DNA of 64,000 nt from Desulfovibrio mangrovi (GCF_026230175.1 NZ_CP104208.1:3472001-3536000), one strand, 5' to 3'. Counted from the stretch's first letter, positions 24,731-34,024 are shown. Made by a program: numbers and translations. The notes: a model not told the origin generated them from the letters alone.

Positions 24731-25987
24731 TTAGCTGCGGCGTCCTACCGAAAGTCCCGCCAACAGGCGGTTTCTGACTTGTTCGGGGTTCCATGCGAGC
24801 TCGCCCTGACGGATTTCGAAGTGCAGGTGCGGGCCCGTTGAACGGCCTGTGCTACCTACTTCTGCAATTTTCCTGCCGGAGCGGATTTCATCGCCCACCT
24901 CAACCGCCAACTTGCTGGCGTGGCCATAATAACTCTGCCAGCCGCCTTCATGCTGCAGCACTACGAGGTTGCCGTAGCCTTCATGTTCCCCCGCAAAGAT
25001 GACCTTGCCGTCCCAAGCGGCTGATATGGGATCGCCCACGTCGGCAGCGATATCCACACCTGCATGCCATTCGCGGCCGCCGGTGAAGGGGTCCTTGCGC
25101 CAGCCGAAGTCGGAGGTGATGCGTCCGGGCAGGGGCCAGTTGAGCATGCCCATTTCCGGGTCGCGGGTGCTCGGGCCGCCCACGCCGGAACTGGACCGCA
25201 TCCGTGTGGGGACGGGGCCTGCCGGAGTTTCGGGACGCTCAAGTCCGCCGCCGGAAGGCTTGTATGCATTTTCAAGCGTCTCGGCTTCTGTGGCGTTGTG
25301 GATGATGGTTTTGGCAAGACGTTCAACGCGGCTCATGGCCTCGCCGTCCTGCTCGGAAAAACTCGGGGGGGCTGCACGGCGGGAACGGAACTCGGGTGAG
25401 GCGTCCGTTACCGGCATCGTGTCTTCGCCCAGCCCGTCAGGGTGAATGGCGGAGGCGGTCTTGTCCGCATTCTGCGGCTGGCCCGTTTGCTCCGCCCCTT
25501 CCTGCCGGAGCGGGGTGTACAGCGGGTCTTCTTCGTAAATGTTGTTGTCGCTTCGGTCCTGCGCGGGTGCGGGGCTGTCTGCGGCACGCAGGGGTTCCAG
25601 CGGCATGGGAGCATTCACGCGGCTGGGAGCGGTTGTTCTGCTGGCATCGCCGAGCTTGTTCTGCAACTGCTCATAGAGCATATCGGAGAGACCGATGCCC
25701 CCGGCGGATGTCAACTTCTTGGACAGTTCCTGATCGAACATGCCCTGCCAGAATTCCTCGTCCTTGCTGTGCAGGTAGCCTTCCTTGGGCACGTTGGCGC
25801 GCATCTGCTGCCAGATTTTCTGCACGAAAATGGCTTCGAATCCCTCAACGGCCTCACGCAGCTTCTTGTCCCGTGCGTTGGGATCGGCAAGACGCTGACG
25901 CAGGGAATCGATTTCCTGCTTGCGGCGGATCATGTCCTGACCGCTCATCTGTGCCTTGAGCACTTGTGAGTCGAGAGGGCTGCTCAT
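24731..25987 (-). CDS. flgJ: FlgJ-type rod protein fused to an M23 peptidase domain
   Basis: A 418-aa fusion. Residues about 35-105 are the rod-binding domain (KLREAVEGFEAIFVQKIWQQM, then FWQGMFDQELSKKLTSAGGI). A long polar linker follows (about 110-285). Residues about 290-410 are an M23 (lysostaphin/LytM) peptidase: DFGWRKDPFTGGREWHAGVD and GPHLHFEIR give the HxxxD and HxH zinc ligands. In E. coli FlgJ the cutting domain is a glucosaminidase, so here an endopeptidase probably opens peptidoglycan for the rod. No signal peptide, consistent with type III export. It ends 13 nt before flgN. Confidence 0.93.
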   Translation of the reverse strand: MSSPLDSQVLKAQMSGQDMIRRKQEIDSLRQRLADPNARDKKLREAVEGFEAIFVQKIWQQMRANVPKEGYLHSKDEEFWQGMFDQELSKKLTSAGGIGLSDMLYEQLQNKLGDASRTTAPSRVNAPMPLEPLRAADSPAPAQDRSDNNIYEEDPLYTPLRQEGAEQTGQPQNADKTASAIHPDGLGEDTMPVTDASPEFRSRRAAPPSFSEQDGEAMSRVERLAKTIIHNATEAETLENAYKPSGGGLERPETPAGPVPTRMRSSSGVGGPSTRDPEMGMLNWPLPGRITSDFGWRKDPFTGGREWHAGVDIAADVGDPISAAWDGKVIFAGEHEGYGNLVVLQHEGGWQSYYGHASKLAVEVGDEIRSGRKIAEVGSTGRSTGPHLHFEIRQGELAWNPEQVRNRLLAGLSVGRRS

Positions 25988-25988
25988 G

Positions 25989-27137
25989 CTAGATCACCTC
26001 AAGCTCCGCATGCAGCGCACCGGCTGCCTTCAGGGCGCGGAGGATGGAGATAAGATCGCGCGGGGTCGCGCCGATGGAGTTCAGGCCGTCGGTCAGTTCC
26101 TGCAGGGTTGCGCCTTCAACCAGAACAAGGCGCTTGTTCTCTTCGCGGGCGGCAATGTCGGTCTGCGGGGTGACCACGGTCTGACCGGGGCTGAAGGCTC
26201 CGGGCTGGGAAACCTGCGCGCTTTCCTGCACCACGATCTGCAGTGCGCCGTGGGCAATGGCCACACGGGAAATGCGTACGTCGCGTCCCACCACCACGGT
26301 GCCGGTCTTTTCATCCACAACCACTTTGGCCTTGTTGTCAGGCGTGATCTGGATGTTTTCGATGCTGGCCATGAGCGGTACCAGATTGCTCTGGTATTCC
26401 GGAGGAATGCGCAGACGGACGGTCGAAATGTCGGAAGCGGAGGCAAATTCGCCGCCGATGGCTTCGTTCAGGCGGTCCACAACCTGTTGGGTGGTGGAAA
26501 AGTCCTGCGTGTTCATGTGCAGGGTCAGCGTGTCCTGATTGTTGAACTGGAAGGGAACGCCGCGTTCAACGGTTGCGCCGTTGGGAATGCGGCCCACGGT
26601 GGTGATGTTCTTCTGGGCAGCGGCTGCCGCGCCTTCTGCGGAGAAGCCCCCGAGGACGAGCGGGCCCTGCGCAAGGGAGTATACCTTGCCGTCTATGCCC
26701 TTGAGGGGGGTGACAAGCAGTACGCCGCCAAGCAGGCTTGAGGCATCGCCGATGCTGGAAACCGTGGCGTCAAGCTGCGAGCCTGGTTGCGCAGAAACAG
26801 GCATCTTTGCGGTGACCATGACCGCCGCCACGTTCTTGGGCTTGAGGGCTGTGCGGTCCACGCTTACGCCGAGCTTGTCCAGCATGTTGGCCATGGAATT
26901 GATGGTGAAGGTGGAGGACTTGCCGTCTCCCGTTCCGCCGAGACCCACCACAAGGCCGTAGCCCACGAGCTGGTTGTCGCGTACGCCGCCGAACGTGGCG
27001 ATGTCCTTGATGCGGACGGCATCGGCTGCCGGCGGGAAGATGAGCGTCAGCAGGAGGGCGATCGTCAGCGCCGCCATGGGCAGGGCAGACAGTCTCCATG
27101 CGGAGGTAATGGGCAGGGTGCGGGAAATGGCTTTCAT
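25989..27137 (-). CDS. flgI: Flagellar P-ring protein FlgI
   Basis: A 382-aa protein beginning [20 protein letters not shown], supported by GGAGAGAG upstream. A signal peptide ends near PAADA, and the mature protein begins [11 protein letters not shown]. Conserved FlgI segments [27 protein letters not shown] and [20 protein letters not shown] are present. The C-terminal region [20 protein letters not shown] is typical. The P-ring is a periplasmic bushing around the rod and its presence confirms a Gram-negative envelope. It lies 1 nt from flgJ. Confidence 0.97.
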   Translation of the reverse strand: MKAISRTLPITSAWRLSALPMAALTIALLLTLIFPPAADAVRIKDIATFGGVRDNQLVGYGLVVGLGGTGDGKSSTFTINSMANMLDKLGVSVDRTALKPKNVAAVMVTAKMPVSAQPGSQLDATVSSIGDASSLLGGVLLVTPLKGIDGKVYSLAQGPLVLGGFSAEGAAAAAQKNITTVGRIPNGATVERGVPFQFNNQDTLTLHMNTQDFSTTQQVVDRLNEAIGGEFASASDISTVRLRIPPEYQSNLVPLMASIENIQITPDNKAKVVVDEKTGTVVVGRDVRISRVAIAHGALQIVVQESAQVSQPGAFSPGQTVVTPQTDIAAREENKRLVLVEGATLQELTDGLNSIGATPRDLISILRALKAAGALHAELEVI

Positions 27138-27156
27138 GTATCTCTCTCCGTCAACT

Positions 27157-27924
27157 CTAGAAGGGCCAGACATTGTCCATGAGTCGGACGAACCAGCCGG
27201 GCTTCTGCTTGTCTGCCACTGCGCCTTCGCCGTAGTAGGCGATGCGCGCGTTCGCAAGCTGCGTGGATTTTACCGAGTTGTCAGCGCCCACATCGGCGGT
27301 GCGGATAAGGCCGCTGATGACGATGTACTGGGTTTCTTCGTTTACGCGGGTTTCACGGGCGCCTTCCACTTCCAGCAGGCCGCCGGGCAGCACCTTGATG
27401 ACGCGGCAGGCGATGGTGGAGGTGAAGGTGTTTTCACGCTTTGTTTCCCCCTTGCCGTCAAAGGACGAAGTGGAGGAAGCCTTGATCAGGGGGGTGGTGC
27501 CCACGGTACCGGGGATGACAACGGGGCCCAGACCGATCTGACCACTGTCGTTGAAGAAATTGCTTACGCCGAGATTGATGGCGGATTCTTTTTCAGTGGA
27601 TGTCTCCGCCTTGTTCTTGGCGGTGGTGGTTTCCACGATGTTGACCATCACGATGTCACCCACGCGGCGGGCACGGTTGTCGGAAAAGAGGTAGTTGGCC
27701 TCGGCGTCGTCAAAGAGCGAGCCGGGGTTGGCCGCGTGTTCTTCCGGCGTCATGGCCGCAGGTGCAGGCATGACGGGCGGCATGGGGTCCGGTTTCTGCT
27801 TGGCCGCCTGACAGCCGACAAGGAGTGCGGGCAGCAGGGCTATGAGCAGCGCCGCCGGCAGGGACGGACGGAGTGCGCGTCCGGCTGAAGCCAATATGCT
27901 GACGGTGTTGTTTCGGATGTTCAT
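27157..27924 (-). CDS. flgH: Flagellar L-ring lipoprotein FlgH
   Basis: A 255-aa protein starting [15 protein letters not shown], with GAGGTGG before the ATG. The signal peptide ends in the lipobox LLVGC, so Cys is lipidated. The conserved FlgH region [20 protein letters not shown] and [20 protein letters not shown], followed by [20 protein letters not shown] and GDNSVKS-type C-terminus, is complete. It forms the outer-membrane L-ring. It follows flgA after 79 nt and precedes flgI. Confidence 0.97.
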   Translation of the reverse strand: MNIRNNTVSILASAGRALRPSLPAALLIALLPALLVGCQAAKQKPDPMPPVMPAPAAMTPEEHAANPGSLFDDAEANYLFSDNRARRVGDIVMVNIVETTTAKNKAETSTEKESAINLGVSNFFNDSGQIGLGPVVIPGTVGTTPLIKASSTSSFDGKGETKRENTFTSTIACRVIKVLPGGLLEVEGARETRVNEETQYIVISGLIRTADVGADNSVKSTQLANARIAYYGEGAVADKQKPGWFVRLMDNVWPF

Positions 27925-28003
27925 GGTCCACCTCGTGTGCCGGTTTTCCGGCTGGCAGGCGCTGGAGGCCTTGCCCGTTATTGCTTCCGGTTGTTCCGGT
28001 TGC

Positions 28004-29005
28004 CTACTTTTTGATGACCACCGTGGTCGCATCGCGCACGGTAGCATATACTTCTTTCTTGCTTTGCAAATTGCGGACCGGGACAAGTTCCCCCGGTTTG
28101 CCGTCGGCCATTGCCTGTGCGGGCACGCTCAGTCGCAGGGTTCTGCCTTCATAGATGAGATCGACCTTGCTGCCCTTGAGCAGCATGGGCGTCATTTCCA
28201 GATCGCTCTGATAGATGACCGAGCCGGCTCCCACGGAGCGCAGAACCCGCCAGGGCCCGCCTTTGCCGTTCCAGACATCGCCGTTCAGGTAGGCCAGATT
28301 CTTGCGCGCAAAGGTTACGGACTCGGGCGAAAGGCTGTCGAACCGGTTCAGGGGGGCTGCGGCGCAGGGCACCGTTACCCACTGGTCCAATGTGGCTCCG
28401 CCCGTAATGCGGCGGACAAGGTCGCCAGCTTCCGTCACCTCGCGCAGGCGGATGGTGAATTGCCCTGCCGCCAGAGACGATGGGGGCTCCATTTCCAGCC
28501 TGTTCATGCGGTCTCGCAGAAAGACGAATTGGGGCAGCTGCATATCCCGCACGCTCACCTCGCCTTCAAGAGAGGATGTGTAACGCGTCAATGAACTGAC
28601 AATGAGGGTGTTCAGTTCATCCTGCCGGACAACCTTGCCTCCCTGCTGTATGGCGATGGAGGCGGGATAGATTGCAAGGTCTGCCGTTTCGCCTATGTAT
28701 TTTGCCAGTTCCTTGCGCAGACGGTGCCTGCTGATGGTCATGGGCTGTCCCGGTCGCGGCGGTGCGGACCAGAGCGGCATTGCGGCAAGTTTCTTCCAGT
28801 TGCGGGGCGTCGCCTTGCCAACAGGTTCGGCGATTTCTCCCAACAGAACGCGATCGCCCGCCACCACAGCGGCATCGCGGATGTGAATACGCCAGTCGGC
28901 ATCCACCTGCGCGTGCGCCGTCGCAAGGGCGACAAACGCCGACATGACCGCCACGAGTACGGTCAGTGCCGGAAGGTGTATGGTGCGCCAGAGTGCTCTC
29001 ATCAT
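28004..29005 (-). CDS. flgA: Flagellar P-ring assembly chaperone FlgA
   Basis: A 333-aa protein with a signal peptide (about 1-32, ending ATAHA). The C-terminal half contains the SAF-like FlgA region: SPESVTFARKNLAYLNGDVW, VGAGSVIYQSDLEMTPMLLK, GSKVDLIYEGRTLRLSVPAQ, and then GELVPVRNLQSKKEVYATV. It escorts FlgI during P-ring assembly in the periplasm. It is longer than E. coli FlgA because of an extra N-terminal domain (about 35-200). It sits between flgG and flgH. Confidence 0.93.
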   Translation of the reverse strand: MMRALWRTIHLPALTVLVAVMSAFVALATAHAQVDADWRIHIRDAAVVAGDRVLLGEIAEPVGKATPRNWKKLAAMPLWSAPPRPGQPMTISRHRLRKELAKYIGETADLAIYPASIAIQQGGKVVRQDELNTLIVSSLTRYTSSLEGEVSVRDMQLPQFVFLRDRMNRLEMEPPSSLAAGQFTIRLREVTEAGDLVRRITGGATLDQWVTVPCAAAPLNRFDSLSPESVTFARKNLAYLNGDVWNGKGGPWRVLRSVGAGSVIYQSDLEMTPMLLKGSKVDLIYEGRTLRLSVPAQAMADGKPGELVPVRNLQSKKEVYATVRDATTVVIKK

Positions 29006-29032
29006 GAATCCTTTGTTAACCCGCAGTCAGGG

Positions 29033-29818
29033 CTAGCTGCGCTTGAGCTGAACCGCCATCTGCAGCATGGAGTCGGAGGTCTGGATGGCCTTGGAGTTCA
29101 TTTCGTAGGCGCGCTGACCCACGATCATGTTGACCATTTCATCCACGATTTCCACGTTGGACATTTCAAGGAAGCCCTGCGAGACGGTGCCCACATTGTC
29201 GGTGCCGGGCACCCCTTCCGTGGCCGCGCCGGAGGCTTCGGTGGGCGTGTAGAGGTTGCGCCCCCGTGCGTCGAGACCGGCAGCGTTGATGAAGGTGTAG
29301 AGCGGGATGTTTGCGGAGGCCAGTTCCGCGCCGCTGCTGTCCAGTGCGGCAATGTAGCCTGTTTCGGAAACGGCGATGTTCTTGGTTTCCGGGGGCACGG
29401 TGAACTGCGGCTGCAGCACGTAGCCGTTGGCGTTGACCACGGTGCCGTCTGCGTTGAGCTTGAATGCACCCGCGCGGGTGTACATGAGCTCGCCGTTCAC
29501 ATCCACCTGGAAGAAGCCTTCGCCTTCAATGGCAAGGTCAAGCGAGTTGCCGGTGTTCTGGTAGTCGCCCTGGGTGAAGAATTTGTGCACAGTGGTGGGG
29601 CGCACGCCCATACCAACCTGAATGCCGGTAGGAATGCGGTTGTTGTCGCCCGTTGTCGAGCCCGCGATCTTCAGGGTCTGGTACATGAGGTCTTCGAACT
29701 CGGCGCGGCTTTTCTTAAAGCCCACCGTGTTCACGTTGGCAAGGTTGTTCGATATGACATCGATATTCAGCTGCTGGGCGACCATGCCCGTGGCCGCTGT
29801 CCAGAGAGAGCGCATCAT
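29033..29818 (-). CDS. flgG: Flagellar distal rod protein FlgG
   Basis: A 261-aa protein of standard length. It begins MMRSLWTAATGMVAQQLNID, the usual FlgG start, with VISNNLANVNTVGFKKSRAE (rod motif). The central part has GNSLDLAIEGEGFFQV and GELMYTRAGAFKLN, and the C-terminus VEIVDEMVNMIVGQRAYEMN with SKAIQTSDSMLQMA is the conserved coiled-coil helix. GGAGGA precedes the ATG. It is the second gene of the operon after flgF. Confidence 0.98.
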   Translation of the reverse strand: MMRSLWTAATGMVAQQLNIDVISNNLANVNTVGFKKSRAEFEDLMYQTLKIAGSTTGDNNRIPTGIQVGMGVRPTTVHKFFTQGDYQNTGNSLDLAIEGEGFFQVDVNGELMYTRAGAFKLNADGTVVNANGYVLQPQFTVPPETKNIAVSETGYIAALDSSGAELASANIPLYTFINAAGLDARGRNLYTPTEASGAATEGVPGTDNVGTVSQGFLEMSNVEIVDEMVNMIVGQRAYEMNSKAIQTSDSMLQMAVQLKRS

Positions 29819-29839
29819 GATGATATCCTCCTGCGGGGC

Positions 29840-30622
29840 TTATGCCCGTGACTTGGAAACGCGCTGGATGGCGTCCTTGTCCAGTGCATCCGTGCTTTGC
29901 ATTACCTTGGTGTAGGCTTCGAACTGGCGCTGGGCTTCAATCATGTTCACCATTTCGGTCACCACTTCCACGTTGGCCGTTTCAAGGAAGCCCTGCGCCA
30001 CGGTGGTGCCCTGCGGGGGGATTTCCGCGGGCTGCTGGCCGGGGCGGGGCTGGAACAGGTTTCGGCCGCGTTTTTCAAGGACATTGAGGTCTTCGTAGGT
30101 GACGATTTGCAGCTGGTCGATCTGCTCGTCTCCGTTGAAGATCTGGCCTGCCTCGTTGATAACGACCTTGGCGTTTTGCGGAATGGTGATGGGGCCGCCG
30201 GTGCCGAGCACGGGCCAGCCCTGTTCCGTGACAAGCTGACCGTCAGCTGTTTGACGGAAGTGTCCGTTGCGGGTGACGTAGTCCCCGTCGGGAGTTTGGA
30301 CCTTGAAGAACCCCTCCCCATGCAGAGCCACGTCCAGCGGGTCTCCGGTGACTTTCATGCTCCCCTGCGAGAAGTCCGTCTGGGAGACGGCAAGGCGGGG
30401 TTTGGCTATGTGAATGGGCTCCGGAAACAGCTTTTTGGACCGCACTGTCGCCACAGGTTCCATGATCTGGTCATGCGCGAACATGACGAAGGTATCCTTG
30501 AAGGCGAGTTGGTCCTTCTTGTACCCCGTGGTGTTCACGTTAGCGAGATTATTGGTAATACTGTTGAGGCGGTGCTCGTTTGTGAGCGCACCGAACAGGG
30601 CGCTGTACATACTGTCTTGCAT
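29840..30622 (-). CDS. flgF: Flagellar proximal rod protein FlgF
   Basis: A 260-aa protein. The start at MQDSMYSALFGALTNEHRLN is fixed by AAGGAGG 6-7 nt upstream. The rod motif ITNNLANVNTTGYKKDQLAF, the central GDPLDVALHGEGFFKVQTPD and the C-terminal VEVVTEMVNMIEAQRQFEAY identify the FlgF/FlgG family. First position in front of flgG argues for FlgF. It is the first gene of the eleven-gene flagellar operon and lies 41 nt after a sigma54 element. Confidence 0.94.
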   Translation of the reverse strand: MQDSMYSALFGALTNEHRLNSITNNLANVNTTGYKKDQLAFKDTFVMFAHDQIMEPVATVRSKKLFPEPIHIAKPRLAVSQTDFSQGSMKVTGDPLDVALHGEGFFKVQTPDGDYVTRNGHFRQTADGQLVTEQGWPVLGTGGPITIPQNAKVVINEAGQIFNGDEQIDQLQIVTYEDLNVLEKRGRNLFQPRPGQQPAEIPPQGTTVAQGFLETANVEVVTEMVNMIEAQRQFEAYTKVMQSTDALDKDAIQRVSKSRA

Positions 30623-30662
30623 GGGAATCCTCCTTGCGGCACATGCCGCGTGAAGAAGGATT

Positions 30663-30678
30663 TGCAAAATAGGGGCCA
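30663..30678 (-). promoter_or_regulatory. sigma54 (-24/-12) promoter of the flagellar operon
   Basis: On the minus strand TGGCCC, 5 nt, TTGCA. GG and GC are separated by exactly 10 nt, and the element matches the TGGCAC-N5-TTGCA consensus except for one base. Expected start is about 12 nt downstream, near 30650, ahead of flgF at 30622. Confidence 0.75.
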
Positions 30679-30792
30679 TATTGGGCAGGTGCGTGAACAG
30701 CGTCTGGAACGGGCAGGCACCCCCATGCGAGCTGTGCGGCTAGCCAACCGGCGCGGCTTCTGGTATGCGCTAGCATCCTCAAGAGGCTATCC

Positions 30793-32766
30793 ATGAATAT
30801 CAATATACAGAATCTGACCAAGACCTATGGCGGGCATGACCTGTTCGCCAACTTCTCGCTCGAGATACAGTCCGGCGTGCGCCTGTGCGTGTGTGGACCC
30901 AACGGCTGTGGCAAGTCCACCCTGATCAAGCTGATTGCGGGCGTTGCCTCCTCTGACGGAGGAAAGGTGTCCATGCCCAAGGAATGCCGTCTGGGTTACG
31001 TGGCCCAGGAAATGGACGAAAGCCTGCTGGAAACGCCCCTTCTCAACTGGGTGCTGGAAGTGCTGCCCGACTGGAACGAGTTCTGGGCCAAGTGGGAAGC
31101 TGCCACGCAGGCAGGCGACGAGAGCGCGCTGAAGAGTCTTGGGGCACGGCAGGCGGAGCTGGAACAGATTTACGGGCACAACCCCGAACATCGGGCCAAG
31201 ACTGTTCTTTCCGGTCTGGGGTTTGCCGAGCGCAAATGGCACATGCCTATCCGGCAGCTTTCCGGCGGCTGGCGTGAACGCGCCAAGCTGGCCCGCGTGC
31301 TTACCGCCGGAGCGGACGTGCTGCTGCTTGATGAACCCACCAACCACCTTGATCTGGAAGCCGTGGAGTGGCTGGAGAATTTTCTGCTGGAATACAAGGG
31401 CGTGCTTGTCTTCGTGGCGCATGACCGTGTGTTCATGGACAAGATCGGCACTCACGTGCTGTATCTTGGCGCATCCAAGCCCATGTTCCGCAAGGGCAAC
31501 TTTACCCAGTTCCTTACCCTGCAGGAAGAGATAGAAGCGCAGAAGGTGCGCGAGCAGCAGCGGCTTGCGGGCGAAATTGAGCGCAAGATGGATTTTGTGC
31601 GCCGCTTCAAGGCCAAGGCCTCCAAGGCGCGTCAGGCCGGTTCCAAGCAGAAGATGGCCGCCCGTCTGGAAAAGGAACTTTCCGGAATTCAGGTGGAGGC
31701 CAAGCGCAGGACGCTGGACTTCAAGTGGCCTGAACCCGTGCCGGCGGACAAGACCGTGCTGAGCGTGGTGGGGCTGGACTACAGCTTCGGCGATGGCACG
31801 CGCCTGTGGCCGAATCTCGACTTCCAGCTCTATCGCGGCATGCGCGTGGCGCTGGTGGGGCACAACGGCTGCGGCAAGTCCACGCTGCTCAAGCTCATTG
31901 CCGGCAGGCTGGAAAAGAACGGCGGCAATGTGGTTATGGGGTCCAAGGTGCGCATGGGCTACTTCAGTCAGCACCAGTTGGATATTCTGAATGCCTCCGG
32001 TACGGCGCTGGGCGAAATCCGCCGCCTGTCCGACCCGCGCACCACGGAAGAAGAGCTGATGTCCGTGCTGGGGCTGTTCATGCTTGGGCAGAATTATTTC
32101 GACCGGCAGGTGAGCACGCTTTCCGGTGGTGAAAAAAGCCGCCTGTTGCTGGCTACCCTGTTCCTGTCGCGCAGCAACTTCCTCGTGCTCGACGAACCCA
32201 CCAACCATCTTGATCTTGAATCGCGCGAGGCGCTGGTGGAAGCACTGGATGCCTTTGACGGCACCATTTTCATGGTGGCGCACGACAGGCACCTGCTTTC
32301 GTCCGTGGCCGATCAGGTGTGGGCGTTGGATGAAAACGGCTTCACCGTCTATGAATCCGGGTTTGAGGAATACGACAAGGCCCGCCGCCAGCAGGCTTCC
32401 GACGCTTCGGCACGTGACACGGACGGGCCCCGTGCGGGTGGTCTGAGCCGTGAAGAGCAGAAGCGCATCAAACGCCAGCAGGCCGAGTTGCGTAATACTA
32501 TCTACAAGGACCTGAAGCCCAAGCAGGAGGCTTACGCCAAGCTGGAAAAGGAATTTGAAGCTGCTCTGGAGGAACAAGGCGAAGTGGAAGCCCTGCTTGC
32601 CGATCCTGCGGTGTATGCCGATTCCGGCAAGGCATCCGACCTGATGAAGCGTTTCCATGCCCTGCAGGCCAAGGGTGAGGAGCTCATGGAAAAGATGGGT
32701 GAGCTTGAGGCCGCCATCAATGAGCTGGAAGCCCGCAAGGCAGCGCTTGTGGATGATGTGATTTAG
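30793..32766 (+). CDS. ABC-F family ATPase (YheS/Uup type)
   Basis: A 657-aa cytoplasmic protein with two ABC domains and no membrane helix. Domain 1: Walker A GPNGCGKST (about 37-45), signature LSGGW, Walker B LLLDEPTNHLDL. The interdomain linker (about 235-295) is highly charged (RRFKAKASKARQAGSKQKMA). Domain 2: GHNGCGKST, LSGGEKSRLL and LVLDEPTNHLDL. A C-terminal coiled coil (about 545-655) follows, as in YheS/Uup. ABC-F proteins act on the ribosome, relieving stalls or giving antibiotic protection; the subtype cannot be fixed. Confidence 0.95.
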   Translation: MNINIQNLTKTYGGHDLFANFSLEIQSGVRLCVCGPNGCGKSTLIKLIAGVASSDGGKVSMPKECRLGYVAQEMDESLLETPLLNWVLEVLPDWNEFWAKWEAATQAGDESALKSLGARQAELEQIYGHNPEHRAKTVLSGLGFAERKWHMPIRQLSGGWRERAKLARVLTAGADVLLLDEPTNHLDLEAVEWLENFLLEYKGVLVFVAHDRVFMDKIGTHVLYLGASKPMFRKGNFTQFLTLQEEIEAQKVREQQRLAGEIERKMDFVRRFKAKASKARQAGSKQKMAARLEKELSGIQVEAKRRTLDFKWPEPVPADKTVLSVVGLDYSFGDGTRLWPNLDFQLYRGMRVALVGHNGCGKSTLLKLIAGRLEKNGGNVVMGSKVRMGYFSQHQLDILNASGTALGEIRRLSDPRTTEEELMSVLGLFMLGQNYFDRQVSTLSGGEKSRLLLATLFLSRSNFLVLDEPTNHLDLESREALVEALDAFDGTIFMVAHDRHLLSSVADQVWALDENGFTVYESGFEEYDKARRQQASDASARDTDGPRAGGLSREEQKRIKRQQAELRNTIYKDLKPKQEAYAKLEKEFEAALEEQGEVEALLADPAVYADSGKASDLMKRFHALQAKGEELMEKMGELEAAINELEARKAALVDDVI

Positions 32767-32973
32767 GAGCCTGCCCTTTTTTTGTTCCGGTCTTAGAGCT
32801 TTGTTCGTATATCCTGAATCGCTGAAGTTGGATTGCATGTGCTTTGTATGTCAGCGAATAATTAGTGGGATCTCTTGTCTTGCTGCCTAAATGTCAGGCC
32901 GATTTGAAGCGCTTCGCTTCTACGGCGGGACGGAATTGACATTCAACGGTAGGCAGGGGCGAGGCAGGGGAGT
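32767..32973. other. Non-coding stretch after the ABC-F gene
   Basis: First part of a 386-bp gap before the Nudix gene. It contains a short perfect inverted repeat GAAGCG-CTT-CGCTTC (32906-32920). A frame from 32891 runs into the Nudix gene out of frame and looks spurious. No promoter was recognised with confidence. Confidence 0.5.
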
Positions 32974-33023
32974 CCAGAGGGGCCTTGCTGAGGGGCTGCA
33001 AGCCCCGGCTGAGGCCTCTCTGG
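32974..33023. repeat. Long imperfect hairpin (about 50 nt), possible dispersed intergenic element
   Basis: Outer stem of about 12 pairs (CCAGAGGGGCCT from 32974 with its partner ending at 33023, including one G-T pair) and an inner perfect stem GGGGCT-GCA-AGCCCC (32992-33006). It has no T-tract. I have the impression that similar G/C-rich elements recur between genes in Desulfovibrio, but this cannot be checked here. Confidence 0.65.
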
Positions 33024-33152
33024 CCGCCGGAGGCAGCAACGGTAAGCGTAAGACAAGCCTCAATGTAGTCGGCGAAAACCCTGTCAGGAAAGAGCGGACT
33101 AGCGAAAAATTCCACCCTCCCTTTTACCCAATCAACTACCCAATCAACTGTC

Positions 33153-33578
33153 ATGAAGCATATCACTGTCGTCGCCGGCATCGTCTGGAACCAAGGCCGC
33201 TTTCTCGCCGCGAAACGCCCTGAAGACAAACCGTTCGCGGGTTTCTGGGAATTTCCCGGCGGCAAGATCGAGTCCGGCGAAACGCCCGACCACGCACTGG
33301 TGCGCGAGTTTGTCGAAGAGATGAACATCACGCCCACAGCATGGGAATATTGGCGCGAGGTGCAGCACGAATACCCTGATTTGACCGTGACCCTGCACTT
33401 TTTCCATATCACGGACTACGATGGCACCGTGCACCCGCTGGAAGGCCACGAGATAGGCTGGTTCACCCACGCGGAAGCCATGGCCATGCCTTTTCTGGAA
33501 GCTGATATCGCCATTGTGGACGACCTGCGGCACGTGCCTTACGCCAAGCCGGCGGCACGTTCGGCACAGGAGGCATGA
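33153..33578 (+). CDS. Nudix hydrolase, MutT-like
   Basis: A 141-aa protein starting MKHITVVAGIVWNQGRFLAA. The Nudix box is complete at about 37-59: GGKIESGETPDHALVREF and VEEMNI, matching GX5EX7REUXEEXGU except Asn at the last glycine. FAGFWEFPGG just before the box and the C-terminal GWFTHAEAMAMPF are typical of MutT/8-oxo-dGTP diphosphatases. It would clean oxidised nucleotides, or act on a related nucleotide. The stop overlaps the start of the DUF606 gene by 4 nt. The direct repeat CCAATCAACT occurs twice just before the ATG. Confidence 0.92.
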   Translation: MKHITVVAGIVWNQGRFLAAKRPEDKPFAGFWEFPGGKIESGETPDHALVREFVEEMNITPTAWEYWREVQHEYPDLTVTLHFFHITDYDGTVHPLEGHEIGWFTHAEAMAMPFLEADIAIVDDLRHVPYAKPAARSAQEA

Positions 33579-34024
33579 TGAACACCTTTTTCCTTATCGG
33601 ATTGGCCCTGCTGGCAGGGGCCACGCTCCCCACGCAGGCGGGCATAAACGCGCAACTGCAACTGCATTGGGCCAAACACCCCGCCATGGCTTCGCTCGTT
33701 TCCTTTTCCGTGGGTACGCTGGCGCTGGTTCTTTATTGCGTAGCGGCCCGCATCCCTCTTCCTTCCTTTGCGGGGTCGACAACCCACTGGTGGCACTGGG
33801 TAGGCGGTCTGCTCGGTGCGGTGTTCGTGACGGTTGTCACCTTCCTTGCCCCCCGTCTGGGTGCGGCCACCATGGTCGGTCTTGTCATTGCGGGGCAGAT
33901 GCTTGCTTCGGTGAGTCTCGATCATTTCGGTCTCTTGGGCTATGCGGAGCGTCCGCTTTCCCTGATGCGCCTCGTAGGTGTGGCCATGCTGGTGGGTGGC
34001 GTGCTGATTATTCGCCGCTACTGA
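33575..34024 (+). CDS. DMT-superfamily membrane protein, DUF606 (YdcZ) type
   Basis: A 149-aa protein with about five hydrophobic helices: FFLIGLALLAGATLPTQAGI, ASLVSFSVGTLALVLYCVAA, WVGGLLGAVFVTVVTFLAPR, AATMVGLVIAGQMLASVSLD and LVGVAMLVGGVLIIRR. The GINAQLQLHW segment and the GHxxxAxxxGG-like pattern fit DUF606. Such half-size transporters usually act as dimers; no substrate can be inferred. It begins within the stop codon region of the Nudix gene, so the two are co-translated. Confidence 0.87.
   Translation: MMNTFFLIGLALLAGATLPTQAGINAQLQLHWAKHPAMASLVSFSVGTLALVLYCVAARIPLPSFAGSTTHWWHWVGGLLGAVFVTVVTFLAPRLGAATMVGLVIAGQMLASVSLDHFGLLGYAERPLSLMRLVGVAMLVGGVLIIRRY

Noticed and set aside
30787-32838. 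Minus-strand frame opposite the ABC-F gene
   Set aside because: Shadow of a clear two-domain ABC-F protein.
32891-33223. Frame of about 110 codons across the gap before the Nudix gene
   Set aside because: It runs through the inverted repeat and into the Nudix gene out of frame, with no ribosome-binding site or motif.
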